The position numbers were made by a program, and so were the translations under genes. Positions 38,406-49,487 of a stretch of DNA of 64,000 nucleotides are shown in pieces. The first letter of the stretch is position 1, and each line of letters starts with the position of its first letter. This DNA is from Aphelocoma coerulescens. Taxonomy: Eukaryota; Chordata; Aves; Passeriformes; Corvidae. The notes beneath the pieces were generated by a model. That model saw only the letters and a program-made list of their open reading frames with translations. It was not told the DNA's origin and ran no database searches. The stretch spans positions 20,683,497 through 20,747,496 of the forward strand of contig NC_091016.1 of assembly GCF_041296385.1 (NCBI RefSeq), written 5' to 3'.

Positions 38406-40815
38406 TACTGCTTACACATGAACTTTTTCTTGCCTCCCCCTCAGCTATTGCATGCCTTAGAAATGGGGAGAAGTGAGCCAGGGCTGAGTAGCCTTCAATC
38501 CTATGGAAGTGTCGGAGTTATGTCACCAGGACAAAGCAGCAGCTTGGGAGCAGGAGGCTGAGAAGACCAAAACATCACTGTTCTCTGGGCAACCAGAGAT
38601 TCAGGGCATCCACCAGGTTTGAAATTCAGCCTTCTCAGCATCCTACATCGTGAGATTGAGAGGGAAATCTTGTCCTTTTTCCTTCTCCCTGGCGGGATGA
38701 CAACAGACATCACTACAAGAAGATGCCCTTGAATATTTCTTCCCTAAAATAATTTTTCCAGAAAGGACAAGAGATTAAGGAGGTCAGCAGAAACAGGATT
38801 TCTCCCCACGCATACACATATGTGTTTTTAAAGCATCTTTCTTATTGTGCACAGTAGCAATTCCAAAAATATTACTCTTGAAAATTATTGGTTCAGCACA
38901 AATGCAGTAAAGTCCCAAGTGCTACATTGCTGTCAATTCCTTCAGTGCTTGCAGCTTTCTTGCAGCCTCCTAAGAAGTCCAGACTCCCATAGGAGCCATT
39001 CAAGATGATAAAGTCATATTAAAGGCCTTTGCAGCTTTTTTTTTAAAGAAATGTCAGAGCTAATTCTTGACCTTTGTGCTGTTTTCCTCTGGTATTACAC
39101 AAATCCTTTGAGATTTTTCCCATTTGACCTGATGACCACATACCTTACCCTTGGCAATAAAAGGCATATCCATGCATGAGTCAGAAACAAAACTGTTGCA
39201 TTTCTTGGCCTTTCTGTAAGTGGTAGAATTCACACTCCTCTAGTCTTTTATCAAAATCTGTGTTTGGAGAGTAGTGTGGATGTGTGAGAGAAAAATAATG
39301 GGTTTGGCATTGCAAGTGCATCAGAACAAGCCCTTGTATTATGCTGTTCATCCAGTGAACTACAGAGTTTGTGAGTGTTGATTTTCATTTGCCAAAACAT
39401 TTAAGATTTATGGAGTCTTGTTTTACACTCCTATCATATTCCCATCCATGACTCAGGCTTACTGATATTCTTTATTGTAGCTAATGTTCGCTTATGTCAG
39501 AGCATGACATGAAAAACCTTTAAAAAGATGGCATAAAAAAGAGATTACTTTTCTTGTTCAAGGTAGACTATCAGGTTTTTTAGAGCCATTTGCAGTTGAG
39601 ACTTTGGAGTCTGGTGCCAATCTCATGTTACCTGTATCACTAGGGACACAGCTGACACTTTGCAAATATTCCCATACTCCCTTTTTGCCCTTCCTGTCTA
39701 GGATGACTCAAAGTAATACAAAGTCCTTGAACACATCCCAGCCATACTTGTTATGCCTCCAGTAAAATTTGATCCAAACTGTGATAGGATGGGTTTTTAA
39801 TTGCCATGGTTTCAGGGAGTCTGGAAAGTTTCTGAGGTCCTTTCTTCCTCTTTGTTTTATGGACGAGGCAATTGTTAGCATAATGTAGGCTGTAAAACAA
39901 GAAGTAACAGAGAAAGCTAAGATGGTGAACTTAATCTCAACATCAATGCCTTTTTCATTTCATTCTTTATTAAAAAGGTCAGCTGTAATTAAGGTGCTTA
40001 CTTATTTAAACGCCTATAGATAAGGATGAATGATCTTTCAGAGCAGTGCCATGAACACTTAGATAAAGATAAGGAGATGTTTTCCAAGTGGCTGGGTCTG
40101 ATTAAATTTCTCATAAAATACTTTTGTAGAACTGGCTGAAGTAGTCTCAGATTTCCTAGTGGTTATCTGTGAGAATTTCTGGAAAATAAGTGGAGACCCA
40201 AAAGGCTGCAGAGGGATAAAAACAGTGTACTTCCACCATAAGGCAGAAAAGAGAATATTATAGACCACACAATTTTAGGTCTTGGCGAAATAGTGGAAAA
40301 AAAAAAAAAAACCAGTTGAAGAATGTATAAGCAATTAAAAGAAAAACAAGAAAGACCAGAAACAGCCAATAAGCAGTCACTGGGGACAAATGCTGAAGAC
40401 CAATTTAGTTGCTTTCCTTGGCAGGGTAAACAGCTTATATTTAGAGAGAAGTTGCAAAAAATACCAGATATCTTGACACGGGTAAGGTTTCTGACTTACC
40501 TCCTATAATATCCTTGTAAGAAACCTAAGAAACATGGTATAAATGAAACTACAGGATGGAAAACCAAGTGTCCTGAAAAATATCCAGAGAGCATACTCTG
40601 CCAGAGTACAGTTCCATGCAACACCTCTCTGTGGAGGTATGCAGTCTCTTCATGATTCGTTGCTGACCCAGATGACAAAATACAGGATGTGTGTTAAACT
40701 GACAGGTCTGCAAACATATTAGATAAGAGAAAAATGCAAAGTTTTACGTTAGCAAAGTCACTGCATAAGATAATCCTTCCCTTTCCCTTGGAGCTCACAA
40801 GGCCTCTGTGACAAC
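38406..40815. other. Unique non-coding sequence, nothing recognised
   Basis: The space between two old CR1 remnants holds no exon or RNA gene that I can recognise. There is a poly-A run at about 40,298-40,311. Part of this interval may be further unrecognisable CR1. Confidence 0.5.
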
Positions 40816-41160
40816 AGTGTATTCAGGTTTGGCCAGCATGTTTCTAGGCAGGTGTGGAACATCTGGGGAGAAGTACAGAGTGACAAAAAGATCCCAGTTT
40901 TCTGCAAAATTTTGGGCTAGTTTGATTTAGGGAAAATGCTAAGAGGCTGCATATAACAGTGTTCATCTATGCAAAAGAACACTGTAAAAAGCTCTTACCC
41001 GTGACGAAGGAAGACAGTTAAAAGCTAATGAACTTCAACTACAGAAAGAGTAGATATTAGGAAATGCTTTCAGCAGTAAAGATAATTAAGTATCTATGGA
41101 ATTTTTAGAAATTCCATCTCAGAAGATCTTTAGTAACAGATTCAGATAAGTTGTCCATTA
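40816..41160 (+). mobile_element. Ancient diverged CR1 LINE fragment
   Basis: Segments follow old CR1 sequence in order: gtgtattcaggtttggccag (CR1 GTGTTCAGTTTTGGTCAC), aggtgtggaacatctgggga, gagtgacaaaaagatc, ataacagtgttcatctatgc, tagatattaggaaatgcttt, agataattaagtatctatgg and tctttagtaacagattcaga. They span the end of ORF2 and the start of the 3' region. An internal gap removes part of the middle. No functional coding remains. The orientation is opposite to that of the other five CR1 pieces here. Confidence 0.75.
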
Positions 41161-41671
41161 AAAACTCCAATTTACCCATAGAAGATAAAAACTGCTTTTC
41201 CTCTCTTATACTTTCTTACTCCAGACTCCTTCCCTCAGTGCCCATTAGATTCCCCACATGTGCAACTCCTCTCCCTGATGGAAGTTCTGCCACACATCCA
41301 CAGCTTCTTCCTCCAGAGACTCACACCAGCATCCTTTCCTTTACCCATCTATTGTAACCCTGTCAGCAGATTTTAAGTGCACCACATTTTCCCTCATGCT
41401 ATGTTAACCCCCTTGCTTTAGCAGGCCTCTACATCTTTTTTCACCTCCATACAAGCTGTTTGTGTTTGCCATCTAATTGACAAGGGATGATCCAGTCCCT
41501 GGGACATGTTTGACCAACTAGGACATGCCAAGCAACACCTGGCACTCCAAATCATCAGCAGTCCACCAGAATTGCCCCCCAGGCTGGGTTAAAGACTTAC
41601 TCTGAGCCACAGGGCTGTGATTGGGTCTGGCTGGTAAGGAGATGGATTGCTTGACTTCCTGACTTCCACTC
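41161..41671. other. Unique non-coding sequence, nothing recognised
   Basis: C/T-rich unique sequence with a 68-codon frame at the CR1 edge. It has no recognisable product or repeat. Confidence 0.5.
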
Positions 41672-41840
41672 CATTGAGGCTGGAAAAGAACTTTAGGATC
41701 AAGTCCAGCTGCAAACCTAACACTGATGAGTCCCCCTCTAAACCATGTCCCTCAATGCCACAGGTACACAGAGATGCAGCCCTCTAACAGAGATGAAGCT
41801 CCGTCCCAGTGGATCCTGCTCCACTTTCTTTACCCTCCAC
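41672..41840 (-). mobile_element. CR1 LINE 3'-end fragment
   Basis: The plus strand reads ttgaggctggaaaagaactt, taggatcaagtccagctgc, aaacctaacactgatgagtc, taaaccatgtccctcaatgc, then cccagtggatcctgctccac. This corresponds in order to the reverse complement of a CR1 3' end (TGGAAAAGACCTTTAAGATCATCGAGTCCA..., CTAACACTGCCAAGTC, ACCATGTCCCTAAGTGCCAC, GGGCAGCCTGTTCCA). It is 5'-truncated and non-coding. Confidence 0.85.
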
Positions 41841-43575
41841 GCACAAGAGGTGATGGTGAGGCAGCAGACAAATGATTTAGACCCCAGAAGGCTCCCTTGA
41901 CTAAGTCATGCACAGTCATTCTTTGTAAAGCAAAATCCACTGCTACCCATAAAAGGGGCAGCAAAAGCTCTTAACTCCACAGCACTGGCTGAAGCTGCTG
42001 TGGGTCTGCCTGACAAATGCAGTTCTCCAATGAGCAAAGGCTCACACCTACTCATGATACTCAAATGCAGGCTATCCCATCCTCATCTCTGCAAAGGAAC
42101 AGGACAAACTCCATGCACTTTGTTTATCAAGCAGATTTACTAGGCTAATGTAGTGAAACCTTTGAGAGGTTGTCATTTGGGGTGTCTTGGAAGTGCCTCA
42201 TCCCTTATACTTGGGTTTTACTACAGCTAAAACACTGTTAGGTGAATATGGGCTTCTGTACTGGATTTCAGGACCAACACTTCCATACAGAGTTTTCATT
42301 TGTTGATTTCAGATGCCCGCACTGAGATTGCCAGGCCTGAATGTTTAGAAGCACTGAATTTTAGTAATTATGTGTTATTTTCAATAAAATCTATCCCAGA
42401 CATACCTGAAGCTTCAGTGCCAAGTTGAATACCTCTAATTAATACAAAGTGTTTTAAACGTGTGCTTTCCTGTCAGTACTGCCTCACTTCCAGTACATGC
42501 CTCCAATTGTTCTAAGTTTTACAGATACAAGGCAAATGCTGAAAAATCCTGTGAACATTTCACTAAAGCTGTACATTTTAATTAAATAAAATGTGATTGC
42601 CAGTCAGTTAAAGTTTTGGGTTTTTTTAAAGAAGCAAATAAGAATTATTTGAGACTCAAAATTTCAGGCACAGGTCTTGAACTCATCATCTATTTTAGGA
42701 GTTTGTACTTTGTGCCTATGGCATACTTCATTTTGACACGTCCATCATTTTTCAAATGGATGCATGCTGCTATCCAAAATCCATTACTTGTGCTATGAAT
42801 TGAATAACGCTCTATTATTTACTGCTGGCATAGTGTAATCAGACACATGCATCTTTTTTGGCTTTGTTACTGGCTTTCACTTTCCAATGAAGGGGCCTGA
42901 ATACATTAACTTAACATTTTAATGAACTGGTAACAGTAATGGGTGCTTAGAGTATAGATTGCTTTTGTAAAGTGCTACTGTACTGAGAAGTGCCTTGAAG
43001 TGTTGTCCAACGTTTACCAAACAGTTAAGAAAGCATGATTTATTTTGGACTAGTTTTATTAGGCAGTTATTGATAGCTGTATAATGAATGATCAGTATGC
43101 AAGGAAAAGCATTCGATTGCTTCTTTCAAACTGTTCTTGACATGTAGCGTAGCCAAAATAAACAACCTCCTTTCAGTGACTGCTTAAATCACAGAAGAAA
43201 TCCCTACCAGCACTCAATGAAGGTTCTTTTCTTCACCTCTTAAGGCAATTATTGTCCAAGTGTATTATAAAATACTGGGTATTGTTCACTTAAATGTCAC
43301 ACTCAAAATTATTCTGCACATATTGTGAAGGGGGTAACATCTCTTCCTTTTTTTTCATGTGAGTGCAGCACAGTGTAGCAAGACAAAGCCCACATAAACA
43401 CACTCTCTTCATACACAGAATGCAGAGGTTCAAGCTGCAGTGAATCTACACTTTTGTTTCTACCAATGGTGATCCTCCATCCCATGTTTCCACACTGTTC
43501 AAAGCCAAAGTAAAATCATGTCTGAAACTGAATTTTAATTAAAAGCTAGAAAGTGATTTTAATCTCAACAAATGC
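41841..43575. other. Unique non-coding sequence, nothing recognised
   Basis: AT-rich unique DNA with open frames of about 60 codons only. No RNA gene or mobile element is visible. Confidence 0.55.
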
Positions 43576-43627
43576 AAAAAAAAAAAAAAAAAGAAAAAAA
43601 AAGAAGAAAAGAGGAAAAGAGGAAAAA
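43576..43627. repeat. 52-bp uninterrupted purine (A/G) tract
   Basis: Every base on the plus strand is A or G: a long A run with single G interruptions, then GAAGAAAAGAGGAAAAGAGG. Polypurine tracts can adopt triplex-type structures and are slippage-prone. No coding role is evident. Confidence 0.9.
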
Positions 43628-44099
43628 CAAGCCTATGGTATCTGACTACCTGCTCTCACCCCAGTATCTGCTGTCACCAACTAGAAAATTATTAATCACA
43701 GATTTATTCAAATTCATATTTTGAACAACATCTAAGCATGCTTGTGAAATGCATCACCAAGAAGCCATCTGTGCATTTTCAATGATACCATTTATATTTC
43801 ATAAAACCAAGCAGCTGTTTTGCTGTGATTTTTCTGAGCCTTTAAAATTGACTTTCAAGACCCCAAAGCCGTTGAGGTTATAGAACATAAACCACAAATC
43901 ATCTATTTCTAAGTGTGCCTGGAAGGGTGATGATGAAAAAAACTTACAAGATGCAGAGAGAAATTCTTAGTGTTTACAATCTTGATTAGAATGAAAAGTA
44001 ATTGTCAGAATTATTTCGACCCTCCAGCCTAACTGCCCAAATTCTCTTCTTTTATTAGACAGGGTTTGAGACTAAAGGTGGGAATGCAAACCTGAACTC
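43628..44099. other. Unique non-coding sequence, nothing recognised
   Basis: No gene, RNA or named repeat is seen between the purine tract and the next AT-rich block. Confidence 0.5.
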
Positions 44100-44400
44100 C
44101 CGATAAAGAAAGCAATCAGACAATGTGTTAAAAATAATTATTGTGTCTAATTCCACAAGAGTGAAAAGCTTAAGTTAATGCTGAGCCTGTATAATATGGG
44201 TAAATAATTGGAAGAAGGAGCATTTTATCAGCAGAGTAATGCATTTCTAAGCACAGATGAGTTGCATTTACTGAAGAGCAGCTAATATTTATGTTGGAGG
44301 CAGAAAGTGAGTGAGTCACTGTTCTTTAGCTGAGAATTTGTTCACTGCTTCTGCCTGAACCAAAATAGTTGTGTTGATTAAAATGGTAACGCTTACCTCA
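44100..44400. promoter_or_regulatory. Candidate conserved non-coding block
   Basis: The block is non-repetitive and AT-rich, with AATAATTATTGTGTCTAATT near 44,133, several further TAAT cores and an ATGCATTT near 44,240. The texture resembles vertebrate enhancers, but there is no direct proof of constraint from a single sequence. Confidence 0.2.
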
Positions 44401-44623
44401 GTACAGGCAAGTATAACACACACTAAATTAAAGACTATACCCTGTGATTAGCTACTTTTTATCTAAATGTGATACATTCCCCTATTTTGTAGAAAAGAAA
44501 TGCTCCAATATCTTTGTTGTTGCTTCACAGGACACCATAGGGACACAGCTTTGAGAGATTAGATATAGGTAGGAAGATTAGGAGGAATAAAGAGGAATTG
44601 TATCTTCCGGTAAAACCACAAAG

Positions 44624-44942
44624 TCACAGAATAACTCCAGCTGGAAGAGAGCTGGAACATCTCTAGCCTAAACTCTTGCTCAAAGCAGGATCAACACTGA
44701 ATTCAGAACAGGTTTCTCAGGGCTTTGTCCAGTCAGGGCTTCAAAGCCTCCAAGGATGGAGTCACTATGACCTCTCTGTGCAGCCCCTTGCAGAGTTTGT
44801 CCACCTTTATAGGGCAAATGATCCTGCCCCAACCACATTGATCTCCTCCCCTAAACTTTCTCCAGTTCACTGATGCCTGGCAGTCCCCAGTTTGGGTGCA
44901 GTACTCTAGATGGGGCCTAAGGCGTGGTATTTCCAACCACTT
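44624..44942 (-). mobile_element. CR1 LINE 3'-region fragment
   Basis: The plus strand reads gtcacagaataactccagct, caaagcaggatcaacactga, tctcagggctttgtccagtc, gcctccaaggatggagtcac and gtgcagtactctagatgggg. This is the reverse complement of a CR1 3' region, with CAAGGATGGAG, CAGGGCTTTGTCCAGTC and CAGTACTC.AGATG.GGCCT all present in order. Overlapping short frames on both strands (44,676-44,936) are by-products of the element. It is 5'-truncated with no reverse transcriptase. Confidence 0.88.
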
Positions 44943-45339
44943 TCTCCATCATGTGGTCAAAAATGTCTTCTGGCTACTGATTCTGCAGCAAAAGTTGCAT
45001 TGACTTGAGTGAGGGAAAATTTCACTCTGGCTTTTTATAACTTTGGGCCTAATTCTATCCACATTAGACTGTTCCAGGTGTATCTGGAGGTTTTGCCTTT
45101 CCCAAAAAAAAGGCTGGGGCAGAGCCAGCGCTGCTGAAAATAGGCAAGAAAATTGGAGTTCCCCAGGGCACGGCTCAGGAACTTTGCCACCAGTTCCAAC
45201 ACTCTCACTGCAATTCCATTGGCAAGGTATATGACTAACCCTGAAGTGAGAGAATGCTCAGCTGAAAATTTTTTGGAGGTACTTTGTCATTTCCTGGGTC
45301 TCATACGATGCCTAGAATGGGAGCAATACCCAGGGGCTT
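44943..45339. other. Unique non-coding sequence, nothing recognised
   Basis: Short frames of about 64 codons only; no family or repeat is recognised. Confidence 0.5.
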
Positions 45340-45720
45340 TACAATAACACTTAAACAATCAGGTTTATTATCTGCTTGTCTTAATTAAATGCCTCTATTT
45401 TTTCCCCGGAGGAAGAAAGTTTTTTACATTAAACAATTTAGTTTGAAGTAAATGGGCCTCTAAAAGATATATTGTTTACTCTGATTTGATTTAGTCTGCA
45501 CAGAAGATTCCTGGTCATGACTATTAATGTGACTTAGCCCAATCAGATACATTTCATTTGTGTCCTACTTCAAATCTTTAGTTTCTCCCATATGTCAAAA
45601 ATGTTGGGGCTGCTGAATGATAAAGCCTTGTTGCTATGGCAATTAGTTCCATTACCTAGGTGACAGTGCTGGCATAATGTCACCACTAAAGCAATATAAA
45701 TCCTGAAATATTTTTAGTGT
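45340..45720. promoter_or_regulatory. Candidate enhancer containing an RFX X-box-like site
   Basis: The block contains GTTGCTATGGCAAT at 45630-45643, which fits the established RFX X-box (imperfect palindrome GTTGCYATGGYAAC) except for the last base. It is followed by CCTAGGTGACAG, a TGACAG core (45661-45666) of the MEIS/PREP type. Upstream are CTTAATTAAATG, several ATTAA cores and ACAATTTAG. X-boxes are bound by RFX1-RFX8 family proteins, often in ciliary or neural promoters and enhancers. No transcript start or exon is visible, so a distal element is more likely than a promoter. Function is inferred. Confidence 0.35.
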
Positions 45721-48700
45721 CTGTCACAGATGAACCACAGTAAAACCACCGCTTATCAACGAGCCAAAATACCCACAGGTGATGGGTGGAAGGAAAGTGC
45801 AGCCTAACCACTGTCTGTGCTACCTGCAGAAGTGCAGGTAGACAGCAGACTGGACAAGTGGACCTCCTACATTCAGCAACAAATGAGAGAATGACAAGGA
45901 ATAACAAAGAAAACCCACAGAGAGTAATAATGATAATAATATTTTAAAACAAGAGCAAAAACTTCCTTGTTTGGGCAACTGCTGAATGAACTACACCTCT
46001 CTACTCCCACCACATTGCCCTCTCCTAATTCACTAGGGTAATATGAAGGCATGTGCTGTAGCTGCATGAATTTGCATATTTTAAGCCTTTGTATTATTTA
46101 TTATACAATATTTAGTCACACTTTGAAACCTCAGTCAGGTTTAAAGTCTCATTATATCAGGAACTGTACAAATAAAAGCAGTGCTTGATAGCCTCTGCCC
46201 TCCCAGGGCTGACAGGCTTGCAGAAGGGTTCAGGTGATGGTGAGGCAAAAAGCAGCCACTGCCATTTTCCTGGTTATCTACAATTTATGAAATCTTTTAT
46301 CTTCTAGTCTCTAGTCACACTGATTCATACAGCCCACATTACAAATGAAGCCCACAGGTAGCAAATTTGGCAGTGATTAAAAGGACAATGATGGTAGCAT
46401 CTGTTATGTTTTGGGTTTTTTCTCCTCCCTCAGCTTTGCCTCAGGTTTCTGGGGCATGCTGAAGTGTGCTGGTATTGGCTGCGCAGTCAGCATCCAATTG
46501 CACCTGCTTTGACCAGGAAATCTGCATAAAACGTGACAGGATTTTTCTCCTACTTCTTTCTCAGATTAAAAGTCCATGTTTTGGAAACCTGCCAGGAAAT
46601 CAGTAGTTAGGGGAACACCCATAGCCCCATTAAAACGGATGGAGGACTTCATCAATCTTTAAGCATTCAGACAGAACAACAAAAACGTTATTTTCACTAT
46701 CCCATACACAAGGCTCTTCTTCCCCCTGCCAGGATAGTGTGTAAGCAACTAAACACACCTGAGCAAAGAATAGCCGTCAAATAACAACAAGAAGTACTCT
46801 TGTCCCTTTTGCTGCTGAAGAGCTACTCCCAAAACGAATAAATTATTAGTTTATTTATTATTTAGAATTATGAGGCTATGCTTAGAGCAAGTAGTCCTTG
46901 ATCCATAAATCATTGGCACACTATTAATTATCCACACTCACCGCTTGCTGGCTTGGTTAGTCATATAAATCACACGGCACCCTGAGCAGGCAAATGATGG
47001 TTGCTAAACATTGCATTTGTCCCTTTTGTGTCACTTTCCCCAGCTGCTCCTCTGCTGGACTTTGTCAGGAACACTGCATCCCACTTGCACATGAGCAGCC
47101 TCTCTTTGTTCATCCTTTCTCTCCAGGTATTCATTGGTACAAATCACATTTGCAGCAAACTTCTGAAGTTGCCTAGTTCAAGATGTAGCTCATGGTCTCC
47201 ATGCTCTCTGCCTGACCAGCTGCCATTGAGAAGCTGAAAAAACCCATAGCAATAATACCATTGGGGAAGAAAAAAAAAAGGGAAAGAACTTCTCTGATGA
47301 AGATGCAGACTGACTTTACAGCTTTAGGGACTGTACTGCCTGGACTTCAAATTGTCAACAAACCACCAGAGGAGTCCTACATGTGGGCACACTTCTGACA
47401 TGGTCAAAGGTCACATCAGTAATTTCTCTCTCATAGGGATTAATATTTCATATTGGTCCTCTGCTGCGAGATTCAAGTAAATTAACGCTGATGTTGTGCC
47501 CTTTACTTGCTGGTCTGTGGACCTCATTAGGGCTGGAGAAGAACATTGTTTACTACAGAAGCCACAGCAAACATCTCTTCTACAAACCTGCCCATGCATT
47601 ATTTCTTGCATTTGATCCCACACTGACACTCTGCTCTCTGAACATCCATTTCCCTCTTACCTTTTTTCCCCCTGACAATAAACACAGATGACAGCATCAG
47701 AAGCCCACATGGCTGTGGATCCAGGTCTGCAGTTTTGCAGCATGGTTCGAGAGGTGAGAGAGGTCACACACAGGGCCAATCCTCTGCATATGTTGGAAGC
47801 TTACAGAGTTTTGGCTTTCTATGAACTACTGAGGAATAAAACAGGGATTGTCATTCACAGCTGAGAAAGGCAGAATATTGAAGCTCACTTATGAACAGTC
47901 ACCGTACCCAGCTGGAGCTTTAGCAAATATAAGAGAAGTTTACCTAATCTACCTGCTCAGTGGACTATTTTCTTACAGACACCCTGCTTCTTGCATTTTG
48001 GGCACACTAGGGTTTACACAGGAAGTGACAGAGTTCTTATTCTTGTGCCCCAAGAGGTGTGCACTGTATCTTTCCATTCATTCTGAGCAAAATCCCTGTT
48101 TTGGACTCATGACAGCCTTCACCAGATTGCATACTGGCAGACAGAGCCAAATGCCCAAGCTGGAGTTTTATAGAGTACGTAGAGAAGGACTTTTGCTTCC
48201 TTATCTCAAAATCTTTCTTCTCTTCCAAGGAAGCATCTTCGGCCTGGGTGGTTTATTATGACACTCAGTTCCAAGAGTGCAACCCCAAGACAAATACTGA
48301 GTGACTGCATACACGGCAAATAAAGTGAAGGTCTCGGCAGGTGATAACTAAAAAAAAGCCAACAAAAACCAAACAACCTTTTGCACTACACAGGAAAGTA
48401 CACAGAAATATCCAGTAGGAACGACTCAGCCAAGAATAAGGGATGAGGCACTTCCAAGACACCCCAAATGACAACCTTTGTCCCTATTCCAGTGCTTGAT
48501 CCCAAGAGAGCTGAGCAGCCTTCTCTGCCAGCATCTCCAATCAAACAAGTGCACATGTGCTCTGTGAATCAGAAGCTGTCAGAAGAAAATGCTCAGACTA
48601 CACCTAAGGATCATTTAACAAATGAATAACACTCAGCTACTCAGCCACCTAAGGTGGAACCCACAGGAGCATGTTATGTTGTGCAGCAGTTTACTTTATG

Positions 48701-49125
48701 AGCTGAAAATTACAACTGATAATACTGTCTAGCTCCTGTCATGAGAAAGACATTGAAATTGCTGACCTTCCACAGAAGGTAATCTCAATTCATTCAAAAC
48801 AGTAACATGCCACAAAAAACAGCGTGCACCAGTGATGCCTGTGTTGCAGAAATATGTATAACCAGTTCTGTACACCGTAATTTATACATAATAACCATAA
48901 AACACCATCTATACAAAAATTCAGCCCAAATGTGCGAAAACGGTAATGAAGATATTGCCCTGTACTGGGGTGAAGAAATTTCTCAATACAAAGCTTTAAA
49001 AACATTACTCACTTGCTTTCAGCAATATTAAGATGAGGCAATCTTTCCAGCTTGTCCTTAGAGACATCTTAGTTCAAGCTCTGCAGTTATCATGTTAGCC
49101 CAGGTACCAGCTATCAGAAGCTATG
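45721..49125. other. Unique non-coding sequence, nothing recognised
   Basis: There is no gene or named repeat. An octamer-type ATTTGCAT at 46070-46077 lies 8 bp before a SOX-type CCTTTGTATT at 46086-46095. Open frames reach 137 codons (47,848-48,261, plus) without recognisable features. Confidence 0.5.
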
Positions 49126-49275
49126 GGCTATAATATTACGGGCTTGCTTTGTTTATTTTAAACTTGTGTTAACATTGGAGAGACGCCCCAGGAAATGCGG
49201 CGCTATAAATTTCTTATGAGCTGCTCCTAATGTTCAAAGATGCCCAGTTAACTAATTCCTACTTCCTTTAATGAG
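49126..49275. promoter_or_regulatory. Candidate conserved non-coding block
   Basis: A short complex block contains TTGTTTATTTT (forkhead-like), GAGACGCCCC, AATGCGGCGC and CTATAAATT (MEF2- or TATA-like, 49203-49211). The local CpGs are unusual for the AT-rich surroundings. Regulatory function is inferred from texture alone. Confidence 0.22.
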
Positions 49276-49467
49276 AGAGTCTCAAAAAAGGGGATAGTGC
49301 AAACAGTATGTCATCTAGTGCCAATGGAGAGAAAATGTAAATTGTTTGCAATACCAACAGAAATGTCTTTAAACCCACACTTTGTGTTACCCTTGGTAAC
49401 CAGGATCACTGTCAGCTGTATCAGAGTTCAAAGTTCTTCAGAAAACTGCAGCTTGGGCTATCCAGGG

Positions 49468-49487
49468 CATACACATACACACACAAA
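49468..49487. repeat. Short (CA)n microsatellite
   Basis: The segment is an imperfect CA dinucleotide run interrupted by TA. Confidence 0.75.

Noticed and set aside
47848..48261. 137-codon plus-strand open frame
   Set aside because: No family resemblance, and its composition matches its surroundings.
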